Shown here: positions 53,584 to 62,164 of the stretch, one piece after another | How the letters are laid out: each line of letters opens with the position of its first letter | Position numbering within the stretch: the first letter of the stretch is position 1 | NCBI RefSeq assembly: GCF_000814475.1 | Contig: NZ_JSVC01000005.1 | Location: forward strand, 1-64,000 | Source of the DNA: Flavihumibacter solisilvae | GTDB taxonomy: Bacteria; Bacteroidota; Bacteroidia; Chitinophagales; Chitinophagaceae | Direction of reading: 5' to 3' | Length of the DNA stretch: 64,000 nt | Notes under the pieces: model-generated | What the model saw: the letters and a program-made list of their open reading frames with translations, nothing else | What the model was told of the DNA's origin: nothing | Database searches by the model: none | Made by a program: the position numbers and the translations under genes

Positions 53584-56500
53584 TTAACGGATTAAAGTTA
53601 CATTTCCTTTAATCGGCACTACCTGGCCATTATCACAGACTACTTCGATAATATAGACATAAGCATCTGAAGCGGCGGATTTGCCACGGATCATACCATT
53701 CCAGCCATCTGACGGAGAGTTGGCTGCGAAATTTTTCTTCTCGAATACGATCTCACCCCAGCGGTTGAAGATGCGCATGGACTGGATCCTGTCGAGACCA
53801 GTGCCTCTGGGGTAGAACACATCGTTCTGGCCGTCATTATTCGGGCTGAAGGTGTTGGGTACAAAATAGTTCTTTCCTTCACAGATCACTCTCACAACAA
53901 TGCTGCTGGTAGCACGGCATCCATTGGAGTCTACGACCGCAATATTGTATTTGGTATTGAACCGTGGATTGGCAAACGGGGTGGCACAATTTGTACAACT
54001 CAGGTTGTCGGTAGGAGTCCAGGTCCAGGTCGATACATTATTGCTGTAAGTGATCGGCAGGGTTACACCGCCCCCTACCGGGATCACTACTTCCGGCACA
54101 TTCTCAATAGTTGGCAGCGGCCACACAGTTAATGTCATTGAAGTATCATTAGTACAACCCAGTTCATTGGTCGCAGTTAATTGAATTACCGTTGTGCCGG
54201 GCGAATTATATGTTCCGGTAATGGCTGGTAATGCGGATGTCTGTCCGTTCCCGTATGTCCACTGCCAGGTGGTCAGCGTGTCGGGAACAACCGTGCTGGC
54301 ATTCAGTCGAATGACGCTGTTTACACATATTTCATCCGGGCCCAGTATTACCGGTACCGGAGTACGGTATACCCTGACCGTATCGGTTATGGTATTGGTA
54401 CAGCCCTTGGCTGTATTCAGGATTTCGGTTATGATATAAGTGCCGGGTTGCGTATAAAAATATGAAATGGTTTCGACCGGTGATGGTATGGTTACCGGCG
54501 GGGTTCCGTCGCCAAAATTCCAGGGACGGGTGATGATACTGTCGGCGCCGTCCAGGCTGTAATCCTGCAGATCCACCCTGCCTGTATCACAGAACTTGTC
54601 AGCTGAAATGTCGAGGATTGGCAAAATACCATTTATGGTGATCCTGTTGGCGCCAGAAACTCCTGCTCGGCATTGCAGGCTGTCGAACAGGATTACGGAG
54701 GGTGCATAAATATTGGGCCTGTTGTACAGGTGGGTAACCGTTCTGTTGCCACTGGAATCGATGGAGCCATCACCGAACACCAGGTGGAACCAGGTATTGG
54801 GTGGCGGGGTGACATTAAAGGTTACCTCAAGTTCGTTACAGGATTCCAGCGGTCCATATTCCAGTACAACTGATTTGGGATCATACACGTTCACAGTCGT
54901 CGAAGCAGATCTGGAACAACCACCATACCCGAAAACGGTAAGAGTTGCAGTGTAAGTTCCAAATGTGTCGTAAAAATTTGAGGTATTACCCAGCGTAGAG
55001 GTGTTTCCATCGCCGAAGGTCCACAGCAGTGTTTCGTAATCCAATGACTGTGAGGTGAATTTGGTTTCAAGCGGCGGACAAATGGTTGTTGAATCGGAAA
55101 CACTGAAAATTGGTTTCGGTGCAACAATCCTGATATAATTCTGGCGGATCAGCGAATCCTGGCAGCCGTTCCTGTCAGTGGCAACCAGCTTCACCGTATA
55201 GACGGAGTCATTGCCTGTATAAATGTGAACCGGTTCGGCATCTGTTGAGGTGTTTCCATCACCGAAATCCCACAGGTAGGTAAGTTCCTGGCCAAGGGAT
55301 GTATTCCTGAACCTGATATTGACATCCGGGCACATCAGGGTATCGCGAGAGTCGAAATTAACTTGTGGCCGGGTAATATTGGCAACCGCCATTTTTGATA
55401 CTGAAAATACACAGCCGATATTATCGGTGGTTGTCAGCTCGATGTTATAGGTTCCCGTATTGGCGTAGCTATGGGTAAATGGCGGAGCGGTTAATGTGTC
55501 GATTGTTCCATCGCCATAATTAAATATCCATTGGACAATTGAGCCTGCGGGTTGTGAGGCATCGGTTATTGTTACCTGTGCGTTTACGCAACCTCCGTTA
55601 TTTACTACCGTGAAGTCCGGGTTCGACCCGGTGATGTGCACGAGGTCGTTCTTTACAATTCTGTGTGCACAACCATGAATGTCGACATAGTCGAGTGTAA
55701 CATCATAAAAGCCATTGTCGTACAGGCGTGCTCCCATAAGGTGAGTTGTCTGGAACGTGGGTATGGATTCCACCGTCCAGAAAAAGCTGTTTTCGTCGAT
55801 AGTGGCCAGGTCAACGCCTTTAAGCTCAACAAGGAATCGTTCTCCCTTACAATGGGCAGGCTTGTCTATGACGAGGTCGGGATTATTCCTGAAAACGGTC
55901 ACCTGTTTCGTAAACTTATAGGTACACATATCGTCAGCTGCTGTCAGCACAACATCGTAAGTGCCCGGGGTCGAATATATGTGTACCGGTTCAAACGCGG
56001 TTGAAGCGGGGGAACCGTCACCAAAATCCCAGGAGTAGGTGGTGATACCGTGGCCGGGACCGTTATCTGTAATTGACAGGTTGTCGAATTGTACCCGGAG
56101 TGAATTCGCGCAGTCATAAGTTGGTTCGAAACGTGCAACCGGGGCTGTTTTATACAGCAGGTCAGGTTTGCGGAGGGTGTCGCGACAGCCGTTGTTGATG
56201 GCAATCAGGGTTACCGACATCCAGCCTGTGTCCTGGTAATGGTGAGCGGGATTTTCACCATTGCCTCTCGTTCCATCGCCAAATTCCCAGATCCATTCAT
56301 CTGCAGGTGTTGCAGTTGAAGTAAAATATACCGTATCGGATGCACAGGTGGAGGCAGTAGTGAAAGAGAAGTCAACGGCCGGTTTGGTTCCAATTTTTAC
56401 CGCATCCCTGATCAGGGTGTCCTTGACACATCCGCTGGTGGTGGTAATCCTGATCCGCGCGTCATAAGTACCGGGTGAGTTAAACGTGAAACTGGGATTA

Positions 56501-57951
56501 TTGCCGGTTGCTGTCCCGCCTGCGCCGAGGTCCCATTCAATGGACGCAATCGTATCAATGGCTTCGAGCGTAATGGAAGGATTTATAGTCAATGGAGCAC
56601 AATTCCTCGCCGGTAGTCCGCGTACGGTAATAGCGCCTGGGGCCTGTATGCGCACAAATGCGTTTTTGGTAATGGTCGCCGGACAGCCATTTGCTCTTGA
56701 AACCGTAAGTGTTACATTATATTCTCCCTCGGCAGCGTACGTATGTGCAGGGTTTTGTTCGGTGGAACTGGTGCCATCGCCAAAATCCCACTGCCATTCT
56801 GTAGCATCGCCTGTCAGGTCCTGGAAAGTTGTAGTGAGTCCGCCTGTACAACCTATTGTGTCTGTTGCCGTAAAGTCAGGCGGAACGGGGTTGGATACGG
56901 TTATATCCTTCGAAAACGTTGATGAACAGTCGGCAAATTGATTTGTGACAGTTACCGTATAGGTCCCTGGCACCAGGTAGGATTTTACCGGGTTAATATC
57001 CGTGGATGTGGTGCCGTCGCCAAAATCCCATAGTGACGATACCGGGATGGGGGTGCCGGTGTTTGTAAATGTCCATTCCTTACCCGGACACAGGTTATCC
57101 GTTGGCAGAGTAAAGCCGGTGTTGTTACTGTTTACCGTTATGGCTTTGGTTATACTGTCCCGGCAGCCATATGAGCTTATGGTCACCAGTTTAACATTGT
57201 AGGTGCCGAATGTACTATAAGTAGTGGTCGGATCCTTATCCGCCGAACTACTGCCGTTGCCGAATGTCCACTGGTAGTTAATATCACCCGGACCACTTGT
57301 CTGGTTGATGAAATTTATATTTACCGGAGCTTCGCAATTGCCGGTCTTTGAAAAATCGAAATTGGGAGTTACACCGCCGATGACCCTGATGAATCTGGTT
57401 TTTGGTGCAGTTGCCGTACAACCATTGGAAGTAGTTACGGTGAGGGTTATATTATAATACCCGATATTGTCAAAGGTCCTGGTCGGGTTGCGCTCAGTAG
57501 ATGTAGTTCCGTCACCGAAATCCCAGTTCCATGAGGTAATGGATGCACCGTCGATCGTTGACCGGTCTGTAAAAGTTATAGTTGCAGGCCGGCAGGCGAG
57601 ATTAGTGCTGGCTGTGAAATTCACAGACGCGTTGGGGTAAACATGGATATAATCCTTTTTAATTTCCCGCCGGGAACCGCTTGCATTGGTAGCTACTAAC
57701 GTAACCGTGTAAGTGCCCGGTATGCGGTAGGTAACCGTAGGGTTCCTGGCAGTGGACAGCTGGCCGTTTCCGAGATCCCAGCTCCAGGCGGTCGGATTAT
57801 TCAGGGATTCATCTTTAAATGCGACGGCAAGTGGAGCACATCCTGATGTCTTGTTTGCGGAAAACTGGGGAACGGGCGCCTGTGCCCACGATGAATGAGC
57901 ACCAGCAATGAACAGGAGCAGGATCAGGACGATATTTAATGTTCTCAACAA
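53584..57951 (-). CDS. Giant PKD-array surface protein with T9SS type B C-terminal domain
   Basis: A 1455-residue secreted protein. The signal peptide ends SSWAQ (about 1-23). About fourteen PKD-type Ig domains follow, each marked by a W-x-(F/L)-G-(D/N)-G core (WDFGDGTTST, WTFGNGSSS, WEFGDGTRG, WDFGDGNTST and others), plus one divergent region without the core around 720-790. A gliding-motility-associated C-terminal domain (FNRWGEIVFEKKNF, DGWNGMIRGK) ends the protein and predicts T9SS export. The architecture recalls SprB-like adhesins, though much shorter. It starts with TTG at 57951 (a second TTG follows); no ATG gives the signal peptide. Confidence 0.92.
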   Translation of the reverse strand: MLRTLNIVLILLLFIAGAHSSWAQAPVPQFSANKTSGCAPLAVAFKDESLNNPTAWSWDLGNGQLSTARNPTVTYRIPGTYTVTLVATNASGSRREIKKDYIHVYPNASVNFTASTNLACRPATITFTDRSTIDGASITSWNWDFGDGTTSTERNPTRTFDNIGYYNITLTVTTSNGCTATAPKTRFIRVIGGVTPNFDFSKTGNCEAPVNINFINQTSGPGDINYQWTFGNGSSSADKDPTTTYSTFGTYNVKLVTISSYGCRDSITKAITVNSNNTGFTLPTDNLCPGKEWTFTNTGTPIPVSSLWDFGDGTTSTDINPVKSYLVPGTYTVTVTNQFADCSSTFSKDITVSNPVPPDFTATDTIGCTGGLTTTFQDLTGDATEWQWDFGDGTSSTEQNPAHTYAAEGEYNVTLTVSRANGCPATITKNAFVRIQAPGAITVRGLPARNCAPLTINPSITLEAIDTIASIEWDLGAGGTATGNNPSFTFNSPGTYDARIRITTTSGCVKDTLIRDAVKIGTKPAVDFSFTTASTCASDTVYFTSTATPADEWIWEFGDGTRGNGENPAHHYQDTGWMSVTLIAINNGCRDTLRKPDLLYKTAPVARFEPTYDCANSLRVQFDNLSITDNGPGHGITTYSWDFGDGSPASTAFEPVHIYSTPGTYDVVLTAADDMCTYKFTKQVTVFRNNPDLVIDKPAHCKGERFLVELKGVDLATIDENSFFWTVESIPTFQTTHLMGARLYDNGFYDVTLDYVDIHGCAHRIVKNDLVHITGSNPDFTVVNNGGCVNAQVTITDASQPAGSIVQWIFNYGDGTIDTLTAPPFTHSYANTGTYNIELTTTDNIGCVFSVSKMAVANITRPQVNFDSRDTLMCPDVNIRFRNTSLGQELTYLWDFGDGNTSTDAEPVHIYTGNDSVYTVKLVATDRNGCQDSLIRQNYIRIVAPKPIFSVSDSTTICPPLETKFTSQSLDYETLLWTFGDGNTSTLGNTSNFYDTFGTYTATLTVFGYGGCSRSASTTVNVYDPKSVVLEYGPLESCNELEVTFNVTPPPNTWFHLVFGDGSIDSSGNRTVTHLYNRPNIYAPSVILFDSLQCRAGVSGANRITINGILPILDISADKFCDTGRVDLQDYSLDGADSIITRPWNFGDGTPPVTIPSPVETISYFYTQPGTYIITEILNTAKGCTNTITDTVRVYRTPVPVILGPDEICVNSVIRLNASTVVPDTLTTWQWTYGNGQTSALPAITGTYNSPGTTVIQLTATNELGCTNDTSMTLTVWPLPTIENVPEVVIPVGGGVTLPITYSNNVSTWTWTPTDNLSCTNCATPFANPRFNTKYNIAVVDSNGCRATSSIVVRVICEGKNYFVPNTFSPNNDGQNDVFYPRGTGLDRIQSMRIFNRWGEIVFEKKNFAANSPSDGWNGMIRGKSAASDAYVYIIEVVCDNGQVVPIKGNVTLIR

Positions 57952-58004
57952 GCTGGTTTTTGTTATTCAGAAAGCAACTTGTTTTCACAGGGTTGGAACG
58001 GATT

Positions 58005-58412
58005 CTATTTTTTCTTCAGGTGCAGTAAGTTTTTTATGCCCTGAACAGTAGTTTCAGCCTTTACATAATCCCAGGAATTGTCGGTAATCTTCCAGGCGGC
58101 ATTCAGCTTCCTAACCGGATCTGCTGCATTCGGGAAATCGGAAGTAATGGTTCTTGCATCAACATCCGCCGCCCAGGTTCCTTTGTCTTCACTGCCCTCT
58201 GATAACGCACTCACTCTTCCATCGCGGTAAAACTGAAAAGAGTATGGAGCGAAATCGCCTGTTATATCCTTACTTCCCTCACGGAAGGAATGCACATACC
58301 ACTGGCCATTTGTCATGGCGTCCAGTACAATATCTTCCTTCTTCTTTTCTATGGCCTTTTTACACGACCCCAGAAAACATATTGTTATGGTTAACCAGAA
58401 CAATTTTTTCAT
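58005..58412 (-). CDS. Lipoprotein with lipocalin-like fold
   Basis: A 135-residue predicted lipoprotein: a hydrophobic leader and lipobox LGSC with the lipidated Cys17. The rest is a small beta-rich domain of lipocalin-like pattern (NGQWYVHSFREGSKDITG, YSFQFYRDGRVSA, GTWAADVDARTITSDF, NAAWKITDNSWDYVKAE), a form common in Bacteroidota. Its start overlaps the M32 carboxypeptidase stop by 4 bp (ATGA), implying translational coupling to it. No function is known. Confidence 0.8.
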   Translation of the reverse strand: MKKLFWLTITICFLGSCKKAIEKKKEDIVLDAMTNGQWYVHSFREGSKDITGDFAPYSFQFYRDGRVSALSEGSEDKGTWAADVDARTITSDFPNAADPVRKLNAAWKITDNSWDYVKAETTVQGIKNLLHLKKK

Positions 58413-59941
58413 ATTGCAATTCCTTCGGTTTGAAAAGCGTAAATGAAACGATATTTCGCCTCGGCATATTGCATGAAATACCGGATGTTTATTCCCTCAC
58501 CGGTAACATTTTTACACAATTCCTCGCTGTTGAACCTCCTGCCGTGTATATGTATATTTTGCCGAAGCCACTGGAGCAGGTCACTGTAGTCAGCTTTTGC
58601 CGTCTTTTCATCCAGCTGGCCAACAGCGGTCTTTGCCGATTCAAAAAATTGTGCCGCATAAAGGCTACCGAGACTATACGTGGGAAAATAACCAAAACTT
58701 CCGTGGCTCCAATGTACATCCTGAAGGCACCCCCTGCGGTCATCCGGTACCGTTACGCCAAGATATTTCTGGTAGTTTTCATTCCAGAATGCCGGTATGT
58801 CTTCCACGCTCAGGGTACCGCCGATAAGGGATTTCTCCAGCTCGTAGCGGATAATAACATGAAAATGATAGGTCAGCTCATCGGCTTCTGTCCGGATCAG
58901 GGAAGGAGTAACCTTGTTGACTGCGCGGTAATACTGCTCTGCTGAACGCCCGCCAAACTGTTTGGGGAAAAAATGCTGCATTACAGGGAAAAAGCTTTGG
59001 CACCAGGGCATGCCCCTGCCGATATTGTTTTCCCATAACCGGGATTGTGATTCATGAATGCTGAGAGATGCATATTCCCCAAGGGGTAATCCATACTGGT
59101 CTGCCGGTAAACCCTGTTCATATAATGCATGACCTAATTCATGGATCGTGCTGTAAGTCATATTGCTCAGGTCCTGCTCATCGATTCGCGTGGTTATGCG
59201 CACATCACGGCTGCTGAAGTTGGTGGTAAACGGATGTTCCGCTTTGTCTTGCCTTCCTGCCTGAAGGTCATAATTCATTTTTTCGAGCAATTGCATGCTG
59301 AACTGCCACTGGTCCTGTTCCGGAAAATGCTGGTGAAGGAGGGAGTCGTCAACCTGTGGGCAACGGCTGATCCTGTCAAGCAGATTCCGCAACGGTTCCT
59401 GTAACCGGCTGAAAGTATTGTCGAGCAGTTCCACCGTACTTCCCCTTTCATATTCGTTGAGCAGGGCGTTGTACGGATGGCTCTCATAACCAAGCATGTC
59501 GGCTTCCTGCTTCTTGAGCTCAACCACTTCACCAAGCAGCGGCAGAAAAACCCTGAAATCATTTTGTCGCCGGGCATCCATCCAGGCATTAAACGAACGC
59601 GAAACTGTTTCGCTCAGCCGCCGTACAAATGCAGAAGGCAGTTTTGCCTGTTGTTCCACATCGTATTTGCTGAGGGAAATATTTTTCTGTCCCGCATCAT
59701 GAAGGTCTTTTCGGTCTGATAATTCATTTACCAGGTTAATAAAAGAAGGCTGGGTAAATCTGGAATGAGCCAACTCACTGAGTGTGGCGATCTGCTGCGC
59801 CCTGAAACCGGCACCTGCAGGTGGCATATAAGTTTCCTGGTCCCACTGTAATACGGCTGCTGAATAACGGACATCTGCAATCCGCTGCAACTCGGTTACA
59901 TATTGTTCGTATAAGGATGCGGTATTCGCGGCGTGCTCCAT
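58409..59941 (-). CDS. M32 family carboxypeptidase (Taq-type)
   Basis: A 510-residue metalloenzyme of the usual length. The zinc site HELGH in IHELGHALYEQGLP is present, with the downstream catalytic Glu in the family segment YASLSIHESQSRLWEN. The N-terminal half is helical (LQWDQETYMPPAGAGFRAQQIATLSELAH), as in the family. Such enzymes cut C-terminal residues from peptides in the cytoplasm. No signal peptide is seen. It overlaps the lipoprotein start by 4 bp. Confidence 0.93.
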   Translation of the reverse strand: MEHAANTASLYEQYVTELQRIADVRYSAAVLQWDQETYMPPAGAGFRAQQIATLSELAHSRFTQPSFINLVNELSDRKDLHDAGQKNISLSKYDVEQQAKLPSAFVRRLSETVSRSFNAWMDARRQNDFRVFLPLLGEVVELKKQEADMLGYESHPYNALLNEYERGSTVELLDNTFSRLQEPLRNLLDRISRCPQVDDSLLHQHFPEQDQWQFSMQLLEKMNYDLQAGRQDKAEHPFTTNFSSRDVRITTRIDEQDLSNMTYSTIHELGHALYEQGLPADQYGLPLGEYASLSIHESQSRLWENNIGRGMPWCQSFFPVMQHFFPKQFGGRSAEQYYRAVNKVTPSLIRTEADELTYHFHVIIRYELEKSLIGGTLSVEDIPAFWNENYQKYLGVTVPDDRRGCLQDVHWSHGSFGYFPTYSLGSLYAAQFFESAKTAVGQLDEKTAKADYSDLLQWLRQNIHIHGRRFNSEELCKNVTGEGINIRYFMQYAEAKYRFIYAFQTEGIAI

Positions 59942-60154
59942 AGGTTTCCAGGTTCTTGGTGCAATCTACAGATTCTCCTGTTTAAAATAGATGTTCGTTA
60001 TGAAGGTATCCGGACCTCATTTTCGGCGAAAATACTGTGTCCCTGGTAATTTGTACGGATCATCGTCGTGCCAGTTCCGTTTTGGTTTGTCAGGTCTGTA
60101 CTTTTCACTTGAAACTCACAGTTTTAAAGTATCAAATTTTGAGCCAGACCAATT

Positions 60155-60162
60155 TATCTTTG
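60155..60162 (+). promoter_or_regulatory. -7 box right before the Nif3-like gene
   Basis: TATCTTTG fits TAnnTTTG and ends 3 nt before ATG 60166. No -33 element lies at the usual distance (TTTG at 60138-60141 is only 13 nt away). If functional, the transcript would begin at or inside the start codon. Confidence 0.4.
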
Positions 60163-60165
60163 GGT

Positions 60166-61263
60166 ATGAAGATCAGAGAAATCATCCATCATCTTGAAAT
60201 GATTGCGCCACCGGCGCTCCAGGAATCTTATGATAACTCCGGGCTGATCACGGGCGACGCCTTTCTTGATTGCACCGGGGTATTGATATCACTGGATGCG
60301 ACCGAAGAAGTGGTGCTTGAGGCGGTTTCCCGGGGCTGTAACCTGGTAATCTCTCACCATCCGATAGTCTTTTCAGGATTGAAGAAACTAACGGGCAGAA
60401 ATTATGTGGAGAATACGGTAATCACTGCCATCAGGCATAATATTACCCTTTATGCCATTCATACAAACCTCGATAACGTAAGCATAGGCGTAAGTGGTAA
60501 GATGGCTGATCTGCTTCAGCTGGGCAACCGCCGGATCCTTCAGCCGAAACCAGGCCTGTTAAAAAAGTTATACACATTTGTGCCTCATGCCCAGCTGCAG
60601 CAGGTCAGTACAGCACTTTTTGCAGCGGGAGCCGGGCACATCGGCGACTACAGTGAATGCAGTTATACGGTAGCTGGTACCGGTACCTATCTTCCCGGCG
60701 AGGGTACTAACCCATATGCGGGTAAACAGGGCACGCGGCATGAAGAGCCTGAGACCCGTCTCGAAGTCATTTACCCGGTATGGCTGGAGTCGCAGGTCAT
60801 TGCTGCACTAAGGGCAAGTCACCCATACGAGGAAGTGGCATTCGACCTTGTATCTCTCAGTAATGTTCATGAAGCTGTGGGGTCGGGAATGATCGGTGAG
60901 CTTCCGGCCGAAGTCACCGAGTCGGATTTCCTGGAACTCCTGAAAACGGTGTTTGGGCTGAAAGTGGTACGTCATACGCCGTTTACCGGCAGGATGGTCA
61001 GGTCAGTAGCCCTCTGTGGTGGTGCAGGTAGTTTTTTGGTTTCCAGGGCCTTACAATTGAATGCAGATGTATATATAACAGGCGACATAAAATACCATGA
61101 GTTCTTTGACGCGGACGGAAGGATGCTGCTGGCGGACATCGGTCATTTCGAGAGCGAGCAGTTTACGGTGGATCTGCTATATGATATTTTGGCGGAAAAA
61201 TTTCCTACCTTTGCCGTCTTCAAAACGGGGGTAAATACCAACCCGGTGAAGTATTATATCTAA
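60166..61263 (+). CDS. Nif3-like dinuclear metal-binding protein (with PII-like insert)
   Basis: A 365-residue protein from ATG 60166; the longer open frame begins in the intergenic region. The N-terminal half has NSGLITGD, VISHHPIVFSGLKKLTG and IHTNLDNV, typical Nif3/DUF34 metal-ligand blocks; the C-terminal half ends in a further metal motif DIGHFESEQFTVD. Between them lies an insert of about 120 residues (KLYTFVPHAQLQQVSTALFAAGAGHIGDYS to SHPYEEVAFDL), the PII-like insertion found in the YqfO subgroup. The biochemical role is uncertain; it has been linked to GTP cyclohydrolase I-like metal sites. It leads a run with the coiled-coil protein 15 bp later. Confidence 0.9.
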   Translation: MKIREIIHHLEMIAPPALQESYDNSGLITGDAFLDCTGVLISLDATEEVVLEAVSRGCNLVISHHPIVFSGLKKLTGRNYVENTVITAIRHNITLYAIHTNLDNVSIGVSGKMADLLQLGNRRILQPKPGLLKKLYTFVPHAQLQQVSTALFAAGAGHIGDYSECSYTVAGTGTYLPGEGTNPYAGKQGTRHEEPETRLEVIYPVWLESQVIAALRASHPYEEVAFDLVSLSNVHEAVGSGMIGELPAEVTESDFLELLKTVFGLKVVRHTPFTGRMVRSVALCGGAGSFLVSRALQLNADVYITGDIKYHEFFDADGRMLLADIGHFESEQFTVDLLYDILAEKFPTFAVFKTGVNTNPVKYYI

Positions 61264-61277
61264 TTTCAAAAACATAT

Positions 61278-62033
61278 ATGGCAACTGTTAAAGACTTTTC
61301 GGTTGAAGAAAAACTGGTTTCTCTGGTATCCTTACAGAAGATCGAATCAAAGATCGATGAATTCCAGATCCTGAAAGGAGAATTGCCGATTGAAGTGAGT
61401 GACCTGGAGGATGAAATACAAGGACTGAATTCCCGCCAGACCAGGATAGAGGAGGAGATCAATGGTATCAATGAATTCATTAACCAGAAGAAAGAATCCA
61501 TTAAAGAAGCAGATGCCCTCATCAAGAAATACGAAAAGCAAAGCACGAATGTAAAAAACAGCCGTGAGTTTGAAGCGATCACCAAAGAGATTGAAATGCA
61601 GCAGCTGGAAGTAAAGCTGGCTGAAAAGCATATTAAGGATGCGAATGAAGAGATAGCGGAAAAAGTAGTAGGACTGGAAAAAGCAAAGAAAGCGATCGCC
61701 ACTAAAGATGGTGTATTGAAGCATAAGAAAGATGAGCTTGAGAAGATCATCGCCACAACTGACACTGAAGAAAAGCATTTCAATAAACTGGCTGCGGAAG
61801 CACGCGAGAAAGTTGATCCGCGCCTGCTGCTTTCATATGACCGTATCCGTGGAAATTATCGCAACGGTCTTGCTGTTGTTCCTGTGGTAAGGGATGCCTG
61901 CGGCGGATGCTTCAACGCAATTCCTCCCCAGCGCCAGAGCGAGATCAAGCAGCGTAAAAAAATCATTGTTTGCGAGAACTGCGGACGTATTCTCGTGGAT
62001 AATGACCTTAACGATGGTGTTGAAGTGAAATAA
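61278..62033 (+). CDS. Coiled-coil zinc-ribbon protein (C4-type)
   Basis: A 251-residue protein: a long charged coiled-coil hairpin (about 30-175, EDEIQGLNSRQTRIEEEINGINEFI and later) and a C-terminal C4 zinc ribbon with Cys pairs in ACGGCF and CENCGR. Bacterial proteins of this kind (CT398-like) are often next to the Nif3-like gene, as here. Their role is not settled; binding to nucleic acid or RNA polymerase partners has been suggested for relatives. It is followed by a strong terminator. Confidence 0.88.
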   Translation: MATVKDFSVEEKLVSLVSLQKIESKIDEFQILKGELPIEVSDLEDEIQGLNSRQTRIEEEINGINEFINQKKESIKEADALIKKYEKQSTNVKNSREFEAITKEIEMQQLEVKLAEKHIKDANEEIAEKVVGLEKAKKAIATKDGVLKHKKDELEKIIATTDTEEKHFNKLAAEAREKVDPRLLLSYDRIRGNYRNGLAVVPVVRDACGGCFNAIPPQRQSEIKQRKKIIVCENCGRILVDNDLNDGVEVK

Positions 62034-62057
62034 TATCCAGATTTATAATACTGATGA

Positions 62058-62083
62058 AGATCCCGGCCGGTGCCGGGATTTTT
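62058..62083 (+). terminator. Intrinsic terminator after the zinc-ribbon gene
   Basis: An 8-bp stem (ATCCCGGC 62060-62067, GCCGGGAT 62072-62079) with a CGGT loop, extended by A-T and G-T pairs, followed by a T-rich tract (TTTTATTT). It separates the Nif3-ribbon pair from recN. Confidence 0.85.
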
Positions 62084-62164
62084 ATTTACAGTAAAAACAC
62101 GGAATTTATCAACGTGTGGACAGGGCATTTGGCAAATGCCTAAATTGCCGCATCATTATAGATT

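Noticed and set aside
59991-60165. N-terminal extension of the Nif3-like protein
   Set aside because: The first 43 codons of the longer frame are unlike the family, and a promoter-like box lies just before ATG 60166.
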